A stretch of 64,000 nt of DNA from Strongylocentrotus purpuratus. Its lineage: Eukaryota > Echinodermata > Echinoidea > Camarodonta > Strongylocentrotidae. Every line of letters begins with the position of its first letter. Position 1 is the stretch's first letter. The notes under the pieces were generated by a model. The model worked only from the letters and a program-made list of their open reading frames with translations, was not told the origin of the DNA and made no database searches. The position numbers and the translations under genes were made by a program. Location: positions 3,523,352-3,587,351 of the forward strand of contig NW_022145596.1 of assembly GCF_000002235.5 (NCBI RefSeq), read 5' to 3'. This document shows, piece by piece, positions 37,205 through 51,000 of this stretch.

Positions 37205-39420
37205 AGCCTTTCTGACTTTGAATAGATGAGTATTAACGGGGAAGAGAATCAATTCCCTTCGGAAGAGCAAGGCGTAATTTACAAATCTTTTTTAAAATCA
37301 ATTTTCAATATTTGTATTAGTTTCCCATTGATATAATAATATTATATTTTTATACCATTTAAATCTTTTAGAATAATGCAGAAACAAAATAGGAAGAAGT
37401 TAAAACCATGTCTTTGATGTAAGCAAAAGGTTCTTTTAAATCAAGTTAAATAATAAAATTTAGGGGAAAGCAAGACACGTCTGTCTTTATCAATACTGTC
37501 TCTCTACTTATAACAATAAGAAAAAACTTCAAGCAGACTCGGACGCTGGTCCTTTGATGGCCTACACGTGACAAGAAACACATTTCTCTCCTATTTCCTA
37601 TAATGACATCCACATAAGATTCTAACTTTTAGAAATGTCATTTGTAAATGAGGACAATGTAAGCCTGAAATTATATTTGTGAATATATTCAAATCATCTC
37701 TCCGATTTTTTTCCCTCGATATCTTTGCTAATAATACTGAGATGCAATGATCAAATTAATCATGTTAATGGAATCATAGCCGGGTCGCTGTCTCGACCCC
37801 CCGGTATGCCTGAGACTCTACGCCCAGACCTCCGGCAGGGTATTCCAACCGCAGATAGGCATGTTTCTGTTCGTACTTTAGTTTTCAAATCAAAATGACG
37901 ATCCGTTTATTTCATTATGATCAGTATACTGTTAATCAGGGATCAAAGCTCAGAATAATCGGATCAAATCGGGGGGGGGGTGGTGATTTTAGCAGGGGCT
38001 TGATTATAACTATACGCATGCCTTCTTTGTGTTTATTATCATAATTACCCTGCATTATTTTTAGAGTTGATGATCAACTCGATCTTCTAAAACGAGCGTT
38101 ATATGTCTTGAATAATTGTTCTAGCACAGAGACAACAATATAGCAACAGAATTTCAAAGTTAAACAATTACAGGACAACAAAAAACAAAGCAAACAAACT
38201 AACAAAAATCGCAATTGAGTCGTGACAATAAAAAGATTACGCAATCTTCTGTTCTGATCACCAGACCATCATTCACCTTGGTGTGCATGACGTCATGGCA
38301 AAGAAAAAACCAATTGAGCAATCTTTGTCATGTGATCTGATATTCTGTGGGAACTACTTTTATTTTATATAAAAACAATTCATTATCCTTGACTAATCGA
38401 ACCTAAAAATGTGTATACTACAAATAATTATTGCGACACTTTGCCAGTATCAGTCATAGTCCCCAATACCATAATACACTCAGAACTGTAGATTTTGAGA
38501 TAAACAAGGTCCAATATACAGATGGCGAGAGAAAAGAATGATTGAATTCCATTGTTAAAATCCATTTCCATGGTTACAATGGTCAATTGTTTTTTATGCA
38601 AAGCAGAGTTACTTTTTTCTGAAATGATGTTGAAAGAAACTTTAAAGTCTAACTTTAAAAATTATATATAAACTATATCAGCAATATGTTGAGATCTGGT
38701 GGGTCAATGCTATACTTTGAACGGTTGATTACTTGTGAACGGGGTGAATATTATTATTCAATATCATGTTTAATATCTTCCTGAATTTCACAAACAATGA
38801 ACAGCACTGCACACATATACGTAATTATACAAATTGTATAACAAAACGTGTAATTTCCAGACAGACAAAATTGAACATACATTGTGATAAAATAAATAGA
38901 ATCATTCAAACGAATCAAATCAAATTATTTCAAGCTTTTTTTCCTTCTTTCCGGGTCTGTAGTAAGTTTTTAAAAAGAAAGAGATAATTTCACAATTTCA
39001 CCTCACATTGCATCAGGATTTTGAACTTTTCGTTATTTTAAAGTATTTTGGCATTGACGTCAAGGACAAAAATTTCATGATATGATATTAAAGAGATGGA
39101 AAATCACGAAATATGATATGGATTGACTTCCGTCATCATATACTTAGCAATGAACATGAAGTGTTTTGTTTATCTTATATCGCCTTTTGATTTCTACAGG
39201 TAGGTGCATTAGAGGAAATAAACAATGGGAACGTGATTAACGAGTGAGGAAAAAAATCTGAAGCTCATTGTGTTGCAACCTATTTTGTTTTATTACCTAA
39301 CCTATTGCGTGTCTGAAAATATGAAGAAAATATAATGCAAATGTTGGCATTCTTTGCAAAAGGGACACAAAAAGGGCACTGCATGTTCGTTTCTTGCATG
39401 GGATTTCTCATTACCTCGAA
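37205..39420. other. Unique AT-rich DNA with a small GC-rich patch
   Basis: 37785-37860 is GC-rich (GGGTCGCTGTCTCGACCCCC) and could be a regulatory patch. The rest is AT-rich without recognised features. Confidence 0.4.
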
Positions 39421-39422
39421 GA

Positions 39423-39490
39423 GAGAAAAGAGAGATGGAGGAGAGAGAGAGAGAGATGGAGGAGCAATAGAGAGAGAGAGAGAGAGAGAA
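39423..39490. repeat. (GA)n purine tract
   Basis: GAGA with GATGGAGG interruptions. A separate tract from those in the tandem duplication downstream. Confidence 0.85.
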
Positions 39491-39622
39491 TGGTCTACGA
39501 ATTGTATGACAAACAAAGTTAATGCAATATCACATAAAATAAACACATCACTTTTAACAAATCAATATTCGATATTTTTGGTTCAAAATTATGAAAATAT
39601 AGTTTGCATCATGTACACAGTA

Positions 39623-39923
39623 TAGAATTTTACAAATTTAGGGGTTATTATATCATATGACTCCATAGTGTGGAACAATAATGAGTAAGGAAGTCTCCCC
39701 ATTCCACTGTCATTGCAACATTATAACATTGTCTATGTTGGACATATTAAATTAATGGTGAAAAAAACCCATGCGATTGCGATATCATGACCTTAGCCTT
39801 ATAGGGATATGGTGCGTGAAAGAGCGAGCTATGGAGGGAGACAGAGACAGAGAGAGAGACAGAGAGACAGAGAAAAGACATAGACAGAGGGAGGGGAGAA
39901 AGAGAGACATAGACAGAGACAGA

Positions 39924-39955
<32 letters not shown>

Positions 39956-40195
39956 GGAGAGAGGGGGAGCAAGGCGACAAAACGTACATCATGACCCTTC
40001 ATCTGGTTAAATTTAAATTTACAAAAACCTAAAAATGAAGAAGAAAAAAAATAAGGAGCAAAAGGCATCACCAGCATGGGTAACGATACTTTCTCATGAA
40101 ATAAGCCCAACAAGACCAACAAAATAGTCAAAGAAAAACAAGGGATGGACAAATAGGAAATCAACACACATCAATCAAAGTACATGTACACGGAA
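39623..40195. repeat. Tandem duplication, unit 1 (573 bp), uninterrupted
   Basis: Starts TAGAATTTTACAAATTTAGG and recurs 573 bp later. It includes a GA-rich block (39829-39968) and the segment beginning TTTACAAAAACCTAAAAATG. The TTAA at 40013-40016 is the unoccupied counterpart of the family D insertion site in unit 2. CATGTACAC microhomology lies at the junctions. Confidence 0.9.
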
Positions 40196-40502
40196 TAGAA
40201 TTTTACAAATTTAGGGGTTATTATATCATATGACTCCATAGTGTGGAACATTAATGAGTAAGGAAGTCTCCCCATTCCACTGTCATTGCAACATTATAAC
40301 ATTGTCTATGTTGGACATATTAAATTAATGGTGAAAAAAACCCATGCGATTGCGATATCATGACCTTAGCCTTATAGGGATATGGTGCGTGAAAGAGCGA
40401 GCTATGGAGGGAGACAGAGACAGAGAGAGAGAGAGAGACAGAGAGACAGAGAAAAGACATAGACAGAGGGAGGGGAGAAAGAGAGACATAGACAGAGACA
40501 GA

Positions 40503-40536
<34 letters not shown>

Positions 40537-41300
40537 AGAGTGGGAGCAAGGCGACAAAACGTACATCATGACCCTTCATCTGGTTAAATTTAAAGGTACT
40601 GTGTCCCTTTTGCAGCCAACCTCAAATGCTGTAGAACTTTGCAGGAATTATGAATATGTCATGTATGTCCTATCTGTGAAATTTAAACGTTAGCAGTGTC
40701 CTTATATTCAAATTATGCAAGGAAACCCGTTTACTAGCTAGACTTCACTGTCAGACACTATTGAGTGACTGACTGGCTTTTTTCCTTCTTTGGTAATAAC
40801 ATACATGAAAAGAGTTGTAAAGGGTACATGAGCATTTGTCTACATCAATAACCCACTTCTTGTGATGGCCAATATTAAACTGATTGAATCTTTGCGCAGC
40901 ATAAAACGTATGACCATTCGGTACAAATGTCTGAAAATCAAGACTATTACTTTTGGGCTCTATAGCCCTAGAGTCGATTTGACAACTAATAGTCGTTATT
41001 TTCCCACTTGAAGACATTTTCAAGCCCCACCTTTTTTAGGGAAGTTCTAAATTAGTATTATCTTTCAAATGCAGTTGGAATTTAACTTTTTCATTTTTTT
41101 GGGCCTGCAAATGGGACATAATACCTTTAAATCTACAAAAACCTAAAATGAAGAAGAAAAAAAATAAGGAGCAAAAGGCATCACCAGCATGGGTAACGAT
41201 ACTTTCTCATGAAATAAGCCCAACAAGACCAACAAAATAGTCAAAGAAAAACAAGGGATGGACAAATAGGAAATCAACACACATGAATCAAAGTACATGA
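40196..41300. repeat. Tandem duplication, unit 2, split by the family D element
   Basis: Matches unit 1 from 40196 to about 40593, is interrupted by the family D MITE, then resumes at 41131 (ATCTACAAAAACCTAAAATG) to about 41300 (ATCAAAGTACATGA). The GA block differs in length from unit 1. Confidence 0.9.
40594..41126 (-). mobile_element. TTAA-flanked MITE, family D copy 1, with internal ORF
   Basis: TIR AGGTACTGTGTCCC on the left and AGGTATTATGTCCC from the right, flanked by TTAA at 40590-40593 and 41127-41130; 533 bp. It sits inside the second unit of a tandem duplication. The uninterrupted first unit preserves the empty site. It carries a 90-codon minus-strand ORF (40751-41023) shared with copy 2. 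Confidence 0.85.
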
Positions 41301-41644
41301 CTCATAAAATAAAACTAATTTTGATATGATTATCATTGCAGAAGGCCTAGTAGAAACATAGTAGGAATGATTGTTTTTGTCATTAATTTTCTCCTCATTT
41401 TTTTTCTTTGTTAATTTTGTTTGCTTCAGTATTTTATAGCTACGCACTTTCCTATTAGTATGTGGGTTTATAATGTTTGTGTGGGTTTGGGGTGTATGAT
41501 TTTGTGTGGCGAGGATTTTTATTTTTGTTAATCGTTTGGCCAGGTGTTCGACAGTTTCGCAATACCAAGTTTATTTAGAGATCATGATTTTTAATTTGTG
41601 ATTACCCCGATCAATATTTGTATTTGTTCTATCATATTAAATGG

Positions 41645-41830
41645 AGGAGTGATGGCTCAGTGGTAGAGCAGTGGTTCCGTGAGGTCCCGAGTTCGAAACC
41701 AAATTGATGAGCTGTAGTCCCCTTGGTAAGGTATTAATCCTAATTACCAAGTCCCTCGGAGACGACTTAAAGCCGTCGGTCCCCTGGTTGCTGCTTACAA
41801 GCACATGCTTTCTTAGCAGTCAGGTAAAAT
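41645..41830 (+). mobile_element. tRNA-derived SINE
   Basis: GATGGCTCAGTGGTAGAGCA is an A box and GAGTTCGAAACC a B box, spaced as in a tRNA. A conserved non-tRNA body follows: GGTAAGGTATTAATCCTAAT, then AGCCGTCGGTCCCCTGGTTG and GCTTACAAGCACATGCTTTC. I recall closely similar SINE bodies from sea urchin, but the family name is not certain. Confidence 0.75.
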
Positions 41831-42020
41831 TAACAAACCAACCAATATTTTCAAATTTAGAAAACAACATTTATACTTCTTTTGTTATCATTCGATTTCT
41901 ATGCCTGACACACTTTCTTCCTATATCAGAATAACAGTAAAATGATATCCAAAAAAAAATCAATACACTATGCCGGATGAGAAAATAAAAGTCGTTTAGT
42001 GTTACGATCAAGTATATTAA

Positions 42021-42554
42021 AGGTACTATGTCCCATTTGCAGGCCCAAAAAATGAAAAAGTTAATTCCAACTGCATTTGAAAGATAATACTTATTTAGAA
42101 CTTCCCTCAAAAAGGTGGGGCTTGAAAATGTCTTCAAGTGGGAAAATAATGACTATTAGTTATCAAATCGACTTTAGGGCTATAGAGCCCAAAAGTAATA
42201 GTCTTGATTTTCAGACAATTATTGTACCGAATGGTCATACGTTTTATGCTGTGCAAAGATTCAATCAGTTTAATCTTGGCCATCACAAGAAGTGGGTTAT
42301 TGATGTAGACAAATGCTCATGTACCCTTTACAACTCTTTTCATGTATGTTATTACCAAATAAGAAAAAAAGCCAGTCAGTCACTCAATAGTGTCTGACAG
42401 TGAAGTCTAGCAAGTAAACGGGTTTCCTTGCATAATTTGAATATGAGGACACTGCTAACTTTTAAATTTCACAGATAGGACATACATGACATATTCATAA
42501 TTCCTGCAAAGTTCTACAGAATTCGAGGTTGGCTGCAAAAGGGACATAGTTACT
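42021..42554 (+). mobile_element. TTAA-flanked MITE, family D copy 2, inverted relative to copy 1
   Basis: TIR AGGTACTATGTCCC and AGTAACTATGTCCC, with TTAA at 42017-42020 and 42555-42558; 534 bp. Nearly identical to copy 1 but in reverse orientation, giving a large inverted pair about 0.9 kb apart. Its plus-strand ORF (42077-42397) matches copy 1's with an in-frame codon insertion. Confidence 0.85.
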
Positions 42555-42919
42555 TTAAAGTATGTTTATTGAATACTAGTAATATCTTTGCCCGCTCTTT
42601 TCTTAGGAAAGTTGGCGCCTAGCCTGCAAGCTGATTGGTGGAACGCATATATTGACAGTGATAATCCCTGACGAATAAGAGAACGTCGTTTGAATTAGTC
42701 TTTGCAAACCTAGGACATAAACCGTATTGAAATAAAATAGCAATCAAGCAACGAACTCTTTGACAGTCTCTCGCTTATGTTTAAATAAATTACCATGGAA
42801 CAAAACAACGTTATCGTGGTCATCAAAAGCAGACAATTACACAATATTAGACTGATAAACAGGATTTTGTTGTGGTTAGCTATGTTAGGTTGTATTTAGA
42901 GTTCAGACTAATTGGCTCC

Positions 42920-43110
42920 TGGTATCTGCTGTACGAGAAAAGCGACGAGCGGACGGACGCACACGCGCCGTGCCAAAGAAAAACCACGAGACAGCGCGCG
43001 AGCAGACCGCTCACGGTGATAACTATACCGCAGGCATCAGCAGAGAAAGTTCTCCTCTGGTAATATAAATCATATCAGCGGTGTGCCGTCAGGTCATAAA
43101 TCCATTCGCT
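42920..43110. promoter_or_regulatory. CpG-rich patch, candidate promoter or 5' UTR exon
   Basis: Dense in CG (GAGCGGACGGACGCACACGC, GACAGCGCGCGAGCAGACCG) within AT-rich DNA. A GTAATA donor-like site follows at about 43060. No TATA box. Which gene it would serve is unknown. Confidence 0.25.
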
Positions 43111-43119
43111 TTGCACTTG

Positions 43120-46100
43120 TGCCTCGCTTGACAGTAATTCAGTTACAATTTCATTACTCGTCTGAAACTAGCTGTTTATTCCATTTCTCGGACAGGCTGC
43201 TGCTGACTCTACATGCCCTCGACAGAAACACTGTTTTCGTGTTTTGACAACCAAACCAAGGATAGTACTTTTCCTGCAGTTTACTGTCCTAGAAATATTT
43301 GCTTCATCCAAGCCAAAGCAAGAGCTCGAGGATTTGAATTGTCAAGATATAATCAGAGAAAGAGATTTGAGGACCAATAACATTTTTCTGAGATGAACCA
43401 GTAAATACATTTTTGGTATGACGTCTTGAGCTCGACTCCACATACTTGAACGTGGATTTTAGTGAAACATAATTATTTTGCAAAATTGCAGGATCTTGCC
43501 AGAAATTGGAATACCCACTCACCACTGGAAGCAGAAAGCACCTTTTATCCCATCTACTTGGTTAGTATAATTCAATCTTCTATCTTTTGAGCTCATTCAA
43601 TTCATGTTAATTGTAAAGTTGATATGGATAGCCTGTATATAATACAATCATTCCTCAAATTTGTTAATCGAACCATGCATCTTAGCATTATTTCCTTAAA
43701 TATATTTGTCATGTTTGTCTACTAATAACCATGTGTATTGAATCCTTGATCGTGTGTGATGTTGGTTGCAGCAAAGTTTTTGAAGCTCGTGAGCCTGAGG
43801 CCTGGGGGTGTGCATTGTACTTCTTCTCGCGGTTGTACGTTGTTTCAAGTTCAGCTCAACACGTAATAATATTAAATTATAAGGAAACCAATTTAAAAAG
43901 AATGTTCAGTAGCGTACACATCTCAACGGCAGACCCGTGATCATAGGGGGGATGTTTTTAAAAACAGCGAAAGTCCTCTATCCTTGGAAACGTTACAACA
44001 GTAACTGGTTTTTTTTTCATAAGGAGGGAAGGGGATTCTTCCATCCCTTGCAGGATTTGCCCGCACGCATTGATTGTGTCACGAATCTGATTTCGTTGTT
44101 CTTGTGCAATGTTTTTACTCTCAAATAGAGGGGGAAAATGACAGGAAAACAATATTTGGATGATTCGCTGCGAGAGCTGTTGGGATCAGTGGATTCGAGA
44201 CAGCCAGCACAAGATGTGGCTGCTTGCAAATTGTATTTAGCCATGGTTGAAGTCATAACTAGTCAGCAGAAATGAAGCTAGTTTATAGCCACCCGCTGCA
44301 AAGTCTAATTAAATAAACAGCACTTTTCCCAAATCCTTCCCAATCATATCCAACAAGTCGTACATGATCCGAAGATCTTACAAAGAAGTCTGTCACGAAT
44401 GATTGACATCTCCTTTTGTTTATCTTGCTCTATAAGACAATCACTCTCACTTAGATTATGTTTATACTGTCAAATTATCAAGCGTTTCCTTTTCAACTTT
44501 TTACCATTGCCACTTCCCTACTATTAGTAATAACAAGATGACTGTGTTATTTTGAAGGACTGATATAATATATACAAACATCTGTTCTTTGGTTATTACT
44601 TCCTGTTCTTTCTCAAGATTTACAATGGTTTGTTCGAAATAGCTACATTCATGAACGGAGCAACATTGTCTCTGAATGGAGTTAGAATGGATTAATCAAA
44701 ACCTGCAATATCATACTAAAAATAAAAACCTGAAAAGTAAATCTTCAGTTCTTTCGATTAGTTTCTAGAGATTCTTTGAGTGCTTTTCTTCATGTTTCTT
44801 TCCTTATTGTTTTGCATTCTCCGGAAGACATCACTTTTAACCAGGATTTCAAACATACGCATTTATATCCTTAAACTTGAAATTAAAATGACTTTAATCA
44901 TTTTAATTTCGAGGTCAAGAATAGAAATGCATTTATTTTTTTAGTGATGAATATTGTAATCAATTTTGTCCCCTTTAAAGATAAATGATGTTCGTAACTT
45001 TTGTTTTCTGCTAAGTATTGGCAATTTGTTAATTTATTTGGTTGAATATCGTAATAAACTTCAGATTTATATTTCACTGGAGAGAAAGTAATAATTGTAA
45101 CTTAAACTTTTATCGATCGAGATGTGGAGCGTAAATCTTTCATCTGTCGAATTTCTCCTTAATTAGAATTGACGGGCATAAAGGTGTAGTATTACCATTC
45201 CTTGCATGTTGCCACTAAGATGTCCGATATTAAGTTACCTCTCCAAGTCATTTCCATACCTTGGTTGAAATATGACTGCATAGTCTGCAGTATGTGTTAC
45301 CGTGACTGCCGATGGCGTTTCAAATCAATCGCAAATTCGGGGCTGCATGAACATACCTGAACATTATATTTATACATTTAGATCATTTGTGTGGGCGGGG
45401 TAGATAGGCATATGATATGGCACCCATGGCATGAGGGGTGTAGCAAGATCAAGAATTCGTCATCACCTTCGCCACATACCAAGACCGAGTTCTTGTAACA
45501 TACCGCAGAACATTTCATGATATTCATTCATTCACCCAATTAGCATGTGATGAAATCGATGAATGGTTCGGCTGTAGAAAGTAAAAAGGCTGCTGGGAGG
45601 TCTTTATTATTTGAAAAATGTTTCATAATTTGAACGGCATTACGTGTGATGACAAAATGAAATACTATGAGGGGACAAAACAATATAGCAATAGAAAAGT
45701 GACTAATGAAAGGCAACACATCGCATGATTTGGCATGGTCACAGTAATCATACAATCTTCTGACAGTCATGCATATTTTATGTCGAAAGTTTTCTCAGTC
45801 TTCATTTAAAAGTTGAAATAGAATCTCAAGTTTTTAGTAGAAACCCATACAATTGCCTACGTCATCCAGACTAGTCAACGTGTGAATTTTGTCGGCTGGG
45901 TCGCCCCCTCTGGTATAAAACCCCATGGTATGAAGCCCCCTGGGTGTACCCAGCGCCAATCTCAGTTTCGAACCTTTCACCACTCCATGAAGCCACACTC
46001 GTAGAAGAAGAAACATCTCGGTGATGACTTCCAAATTCTATTTCTTGCCTTCATCTTGTTTCTCACTCATCCAATCTCTCTCTTTCTTTCCATCACCTCG

Positions 46101-47760
46101 TCTCCCTCCCTGCTATGATTCACTCGAAACTGTAGAACGCGTTGTACTTTAGACGATGAGGGATAGATTGATTCAATTTTCAGATTTGATGGAAACCCGA
46201 TTTCTGTTTCACTCTTTCTTGATAGGGGTACGATGGATGAGTCTAAAATATTTTCTCCATGCTCCATCCCCTTCTTTCCTTTTCTCTGTCAACAGTCTAT
46301 CTTCTATCCCTGTCTCTGCAGGCTCCATATTTTAAGAAAGTTAAAGTGTGTCAATATAAGACGTATCGTTATTTCAATCTCTCGCATCAAAAATCGCTTA
46401 TCTCTCTTCATTTTCTGTTGACTCAAGATTTGCATAACTGTAATCTGCACTTCATGACCCACTCACAAGTCACAACCACGAAAATGCAGTTTTTTTTATT
46501 CGAGGGGGGGGGGGTGAAGACTTCATCAAATCAACTTTTGTTTCTTCCAGATCTGCTTATCTCAATACTGAAAAGGACAATTTCTTTCTGTAAATTTTAC
46601 GACGAATAGTGGCCATTATCTACACATGATTTATTTCTTTAATCTGTAATTAATTTTGATTACTAATTACCACACATTTAATGGAATATCTCATCAGTTG
46701 TCCACTATCGTTTGTAAAGTCCTATTTGTATAATAATTGGTTTGTACACGTAATGTCATTGGAATGGAAACAACACAACATTATGCTAATCGATGTTGTA
46801 TCATTAATTGGAAAACAGACCGTAGTATTTTTCAAGAATTGTCATAAGTAAGAAGCACGAGTCGAGTAGGATATAGAACACGTGCTAAAATTACTGCCTA
46901 GGTGTGATTTATACGGACGAAGAAGCCATTAAAAAAATCTATGAATATAAACTAATCTAAATAATCTAGAGTGTCAAACCTCTTCAACATCTTCACCACT
47001 TAATAAAATATGAATGAACCCTTATTCTTGTGAACACGTAATATGGTAATACCGTCCATGTGATAACCTGACACGTGTCACTAATCGGTTCAATCTTAAG
47101 GTATGAAACAGGAAAAAGGATTAAGATCAGATCACAATTAATTACAGCGGTGAAACCAATTTGCAATTTGGGCGTAACTAAGTTAAAAGCGAGATCATAC
47201 TGTCTTCGTTCATTACATAAACGACTTTTGAAACTCAACTCTATTTTTAACTATGAAACGATGTGAACATTTCTACCCACTCATTTTCTTTCCCTCTATG
47301 GTTCTTTTTTCTAACTCTCTACCTTTTCTTTCCTTCTTTCCCTCCCTTTTCTATCACCACTCAAACTCCCTCGTTGTATGTTTCTCTCTGCCACTCATAC
47401 ATGTACATGCAATATACAATTCTCCTGTTAGTTTATAGTGTTGTAATTTTTCCTTTTTGGTGATGTACCCTTGAAGAAGACAAAAATCAATTTGCTATTA
47501 AATTATTTATACAAACCTCACCATATCTGATCATCTGTAAACCAATCGTGGTTAGATTATCCTGTTGAAACGTGATTGATTTAACATCCAGGTGGTAGCT
47601 GACTTGTTTTTTTTCTGTTTTTATATCTGTTTGTGATCTTGAACTTGTTATTTTGTTGATGATTGTACCAGGTCAATGCTATTATGACTCCTTGTTTTTC
47701 CTGGATGTGAACAGAACTACAAATCAGGTATATCTGTTTGATATACCTGCCATTCCCTGG
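43120..47760. other. Mostly unique intergenic or intronic DNA
   Basis: No exon with both splice signals and a recognisable product. A G run lies at 46504-46513. Pyrimidine-rich stretches near 46,070-46,110 and 47,280-47,350. Confidence 0.5.
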
Positions 47761-47767
47761 GCTTGAC

Positions 47768-47981
47768 ACCCCCTCCCCCCTCTATCTATCTCTCTTTCTC
47801 TCTATCTCCCATTTTTTCTTCTGAAGTTCTCTATCCCCACTATCCCATTTTCTTTCTCTTTCTCTCTCTCTCTCTCTCCCTATCCTCTCCCCTCTCCTCT
47901 CTATTCTGATTCTTCCTCCACCACTCCCTCCCGCTCTTTCTCTCTCACTCTCTCATCCTCTCTCCCCTCTCCCTGTCTTAC

Positions 47982-48015
<34 letters not shown>

Positions 48016-48019
48016 AACA

Positions 48020-48062
<43 letters not shown>
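47768..48062. repeat. Polypyrimidine tract, about 290 bp, with C runs
   Basis: CT, CTAT and CCCT variants, with C runs near 47982-47991 and 48020-48026. Confidence 0.9.
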
Positions 48063-48069
48063 CTCTCAT

Positions 48070-51000
48070 TCGCAGTAACCGTTGTCATAAGTGTAACAAC
48101 ACGTGCTGCCCTTGAACAACACACATGTCCTTTAATTTATATTAGGTTGTTATGCATATTGCTCGAAAATCGATTGTATGTAATGTGTGAGCTTTTCGTA
48201 CATTTTTATAGGCCTATATGACTTAAACAAAACGATTACTCTTGTAATGTGTGTCTTGAAGGTTGTTATGAATATCATGAAACTTGATCATGAATAATAA
48301 GTGAATTTTACCGATTCCTCAACCCAGTAACGCATGGTGTAACGGAAGCATTCGTCTGATTCACATATTATTTGTGTATGAAAGAGAGTATTTTGTTTGC
48401 TATACTGACACTTTTGTTGTTGTAATGTTCTCCGTTCGTTTCTTGTATTTTATATTTCTTTGTGATTCTGTAATTTTACATACGAATTTGGTGAACTCAA
48501 TCTTGAAAAGTGCGAAGTGGTCGAGAGAATTTAATTGGTTTCTCGTCCTCAGCGATGCGCGCAACCACTGGAAATGAATAAAACATTTAACAAAAAGAAT
48601 TCACATCCGCAAATTTTAATTTGTTTTGTTCTCAAATGCATTACGAGATTAGGAGTAATCAAACTCGATTCATCATCCATTGGGTCCTGATAATTGGTAT
48701 TAACATCGCTCTTTGACAATTGGTGACAAGGCGGGGATCGTACTTACCATGAAATGAATAATTCTACCAGACAAAAGGCGTAACACAACGTAGGATTAGT
48801 GACCTTAGATTGTGTTTAGTCACCTCCAAACCTGGCTTGGCATTCAAGTATTCATGAAATGCTATCACCTTCATCTGAAGATCATGTTCAGGGTTTTATT
48901 TCATCCCGTCTCCAATGAATTTATCAATTTCATCAAGAGAAAATAGTTGACGATGCCTATCGTAATATGACTCATTCATGGTATCGGTTTACCTGAAAGT
49001 ACCGGCTACCTCTCGCGAGGATTGCATGTGATGTTTAATTTGTTTATTAAAATGATTTTTCATAAGATGAATCATTACATGACTAAATACCTGACAACTA
49101 TAATGATGTCTATCAATCACCATAGTCATGATAAACTACAACAGTTCCATGATGTCTGTGGCAAAAACGTCGCAACACACCAAACCTGTTTTTCTGCCCT
49201 TTTCAGCCCCCCCCCCCCCGTGTAGCCCCCATATTATTATATTATTACATTGTCATGCTGCTGCAGCTGTTGAATGGATGAATGATTATCATCAGCATTC
49301 AAGAATATCATAATCTTAATAATTGTTTATAAATATCTCTGTAAACAGCAGGTTTAACGAGTATAATGATAAGGTTAACAGGATAGTTATTCGAATGAAA
49401 GCGTTTAATGTAGCTTACAAATTCCTTTTATTCTCCACTCGTGCTATCGTACAGGGAGTAAGCAGGGTTTTTCCATCATAGCGAATTTTGGGTACACAGT
49501 TACATGAAGTCATGAAGCCTTTGTTATATCATGTCGTACGTGTATTTTAGACTCGACCCACTATCTAATTTCTGTGTAACGAATCGAATCCAAGAAAATG
49601 TATACCTTATTGTGAATTAATTTTAACGTTTCGCCATCAAAATTTAAGTTAACTTTGTCATGGAATGTACAATCTGCTAACATAATTGTGTCTTCATGAT
49701 TGATTTACAGTGATACGAAATGCATCTCAGTTGTAATAATAGTATGCTAACCAATAAGGTGCATATATTTACTGATCTGAAAGACACTGACTGCCATTTG
49801 AAATACAAAGACATTTATTTATTTTATGAACGGAAATCCTTTTAATAGTCAAAAGTACAGTACACTTTGTTCGTTCCAACAAAGAGTCATGTGACTTTCG
49901 AAAACATCTGGAAGTCAGGACTCGATTTCCTGAAACATTACCAAATAGTTGTCATGACAATCCTAAGGGTTCAATGGAAGATGATACATACATTCGAAAG
50001 TGTATTCACTCATCTTTCCTACCGTTAAAAGTAACAAGTAAGTAATAAACCCATCAATATTTTCACTCTTAGGTTCAGACCGACAAAAACAACTTACAAG
50101 GGCAGAGTACGACACGTTCTTGCTAGCAGACTGGTTAATAGTTCCTTTGACTTGACTTCTAACAACGGAAGAAAGTACTTTGTCGAGTTTTTAAGGTCCG
50201 GAAATGCTGTGCTAATGAGATAGTGCTTAGCCGCTTCCAGCCGATTTGTCTGGCATGTTTATTGTTAAATAGTCTCTTATCTGATATAACGGGGATTAAC
50301 TTGATGTTTAATATGTTTAATTATGCAGACAACTGTTTCATGGAGAGACCAATATCTTGTATCTGCAATTTATTGTTTATTCTCCACTTGGCCTTCTTCG
50401 CCTCATAATTTCTTGTCACTCAAAGATGATAACGTTACACTCTGTATCATTCTCTTGAATAAGTTAACGTAGACCAGCGCTTATTACGAACCTCTTTTGA
50501 TGATTTAATAACACCGAACCTCTAACAAGTCGGTACGCCTCTGTCGTTTAGAGAGGAAGCATTTGGTTAGAGGGGTACACAAGCACCGCGACGGGGTATA
50601 CAGGGGGAAGACACTAATGTCCAGGGAATCATCATCAGTGATGACGTAATGAGCAATCCTTACATGTGTTATTATTCGAGCTCATGAGCATGAACTTGGT
50701 GTACTTTTTTGCGGATCCAGCCAGGTTGATTTTCTCGGAGAGGTGGAGTGGGGAGGGGTACAATTACTGACTATGTGATAATCTTTGATACCCCCTACCC
50801 CCCCCCCCCCCTTTACAAATAGTAACGGTTAACAAAGAATCAGACGAAATTGGTCGAAAAAGTAAAGCATGGACCCTCTATTTCTGGTTAAAGTAATGAA
50901 AGTCATGATTCATGATTTGGGTGGGCAAGTGCCCCCTGTACCCCCCCCCCCTAACTATCCGCCACTGGATATAATGTGGCTATGGATCCAACCGATGATC

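Noticed and set aside
44970..45000. CCCCTTTAA end resembling another TTAA element
   Set aside because: No matching inverted partner found within several hundred bases on either side.
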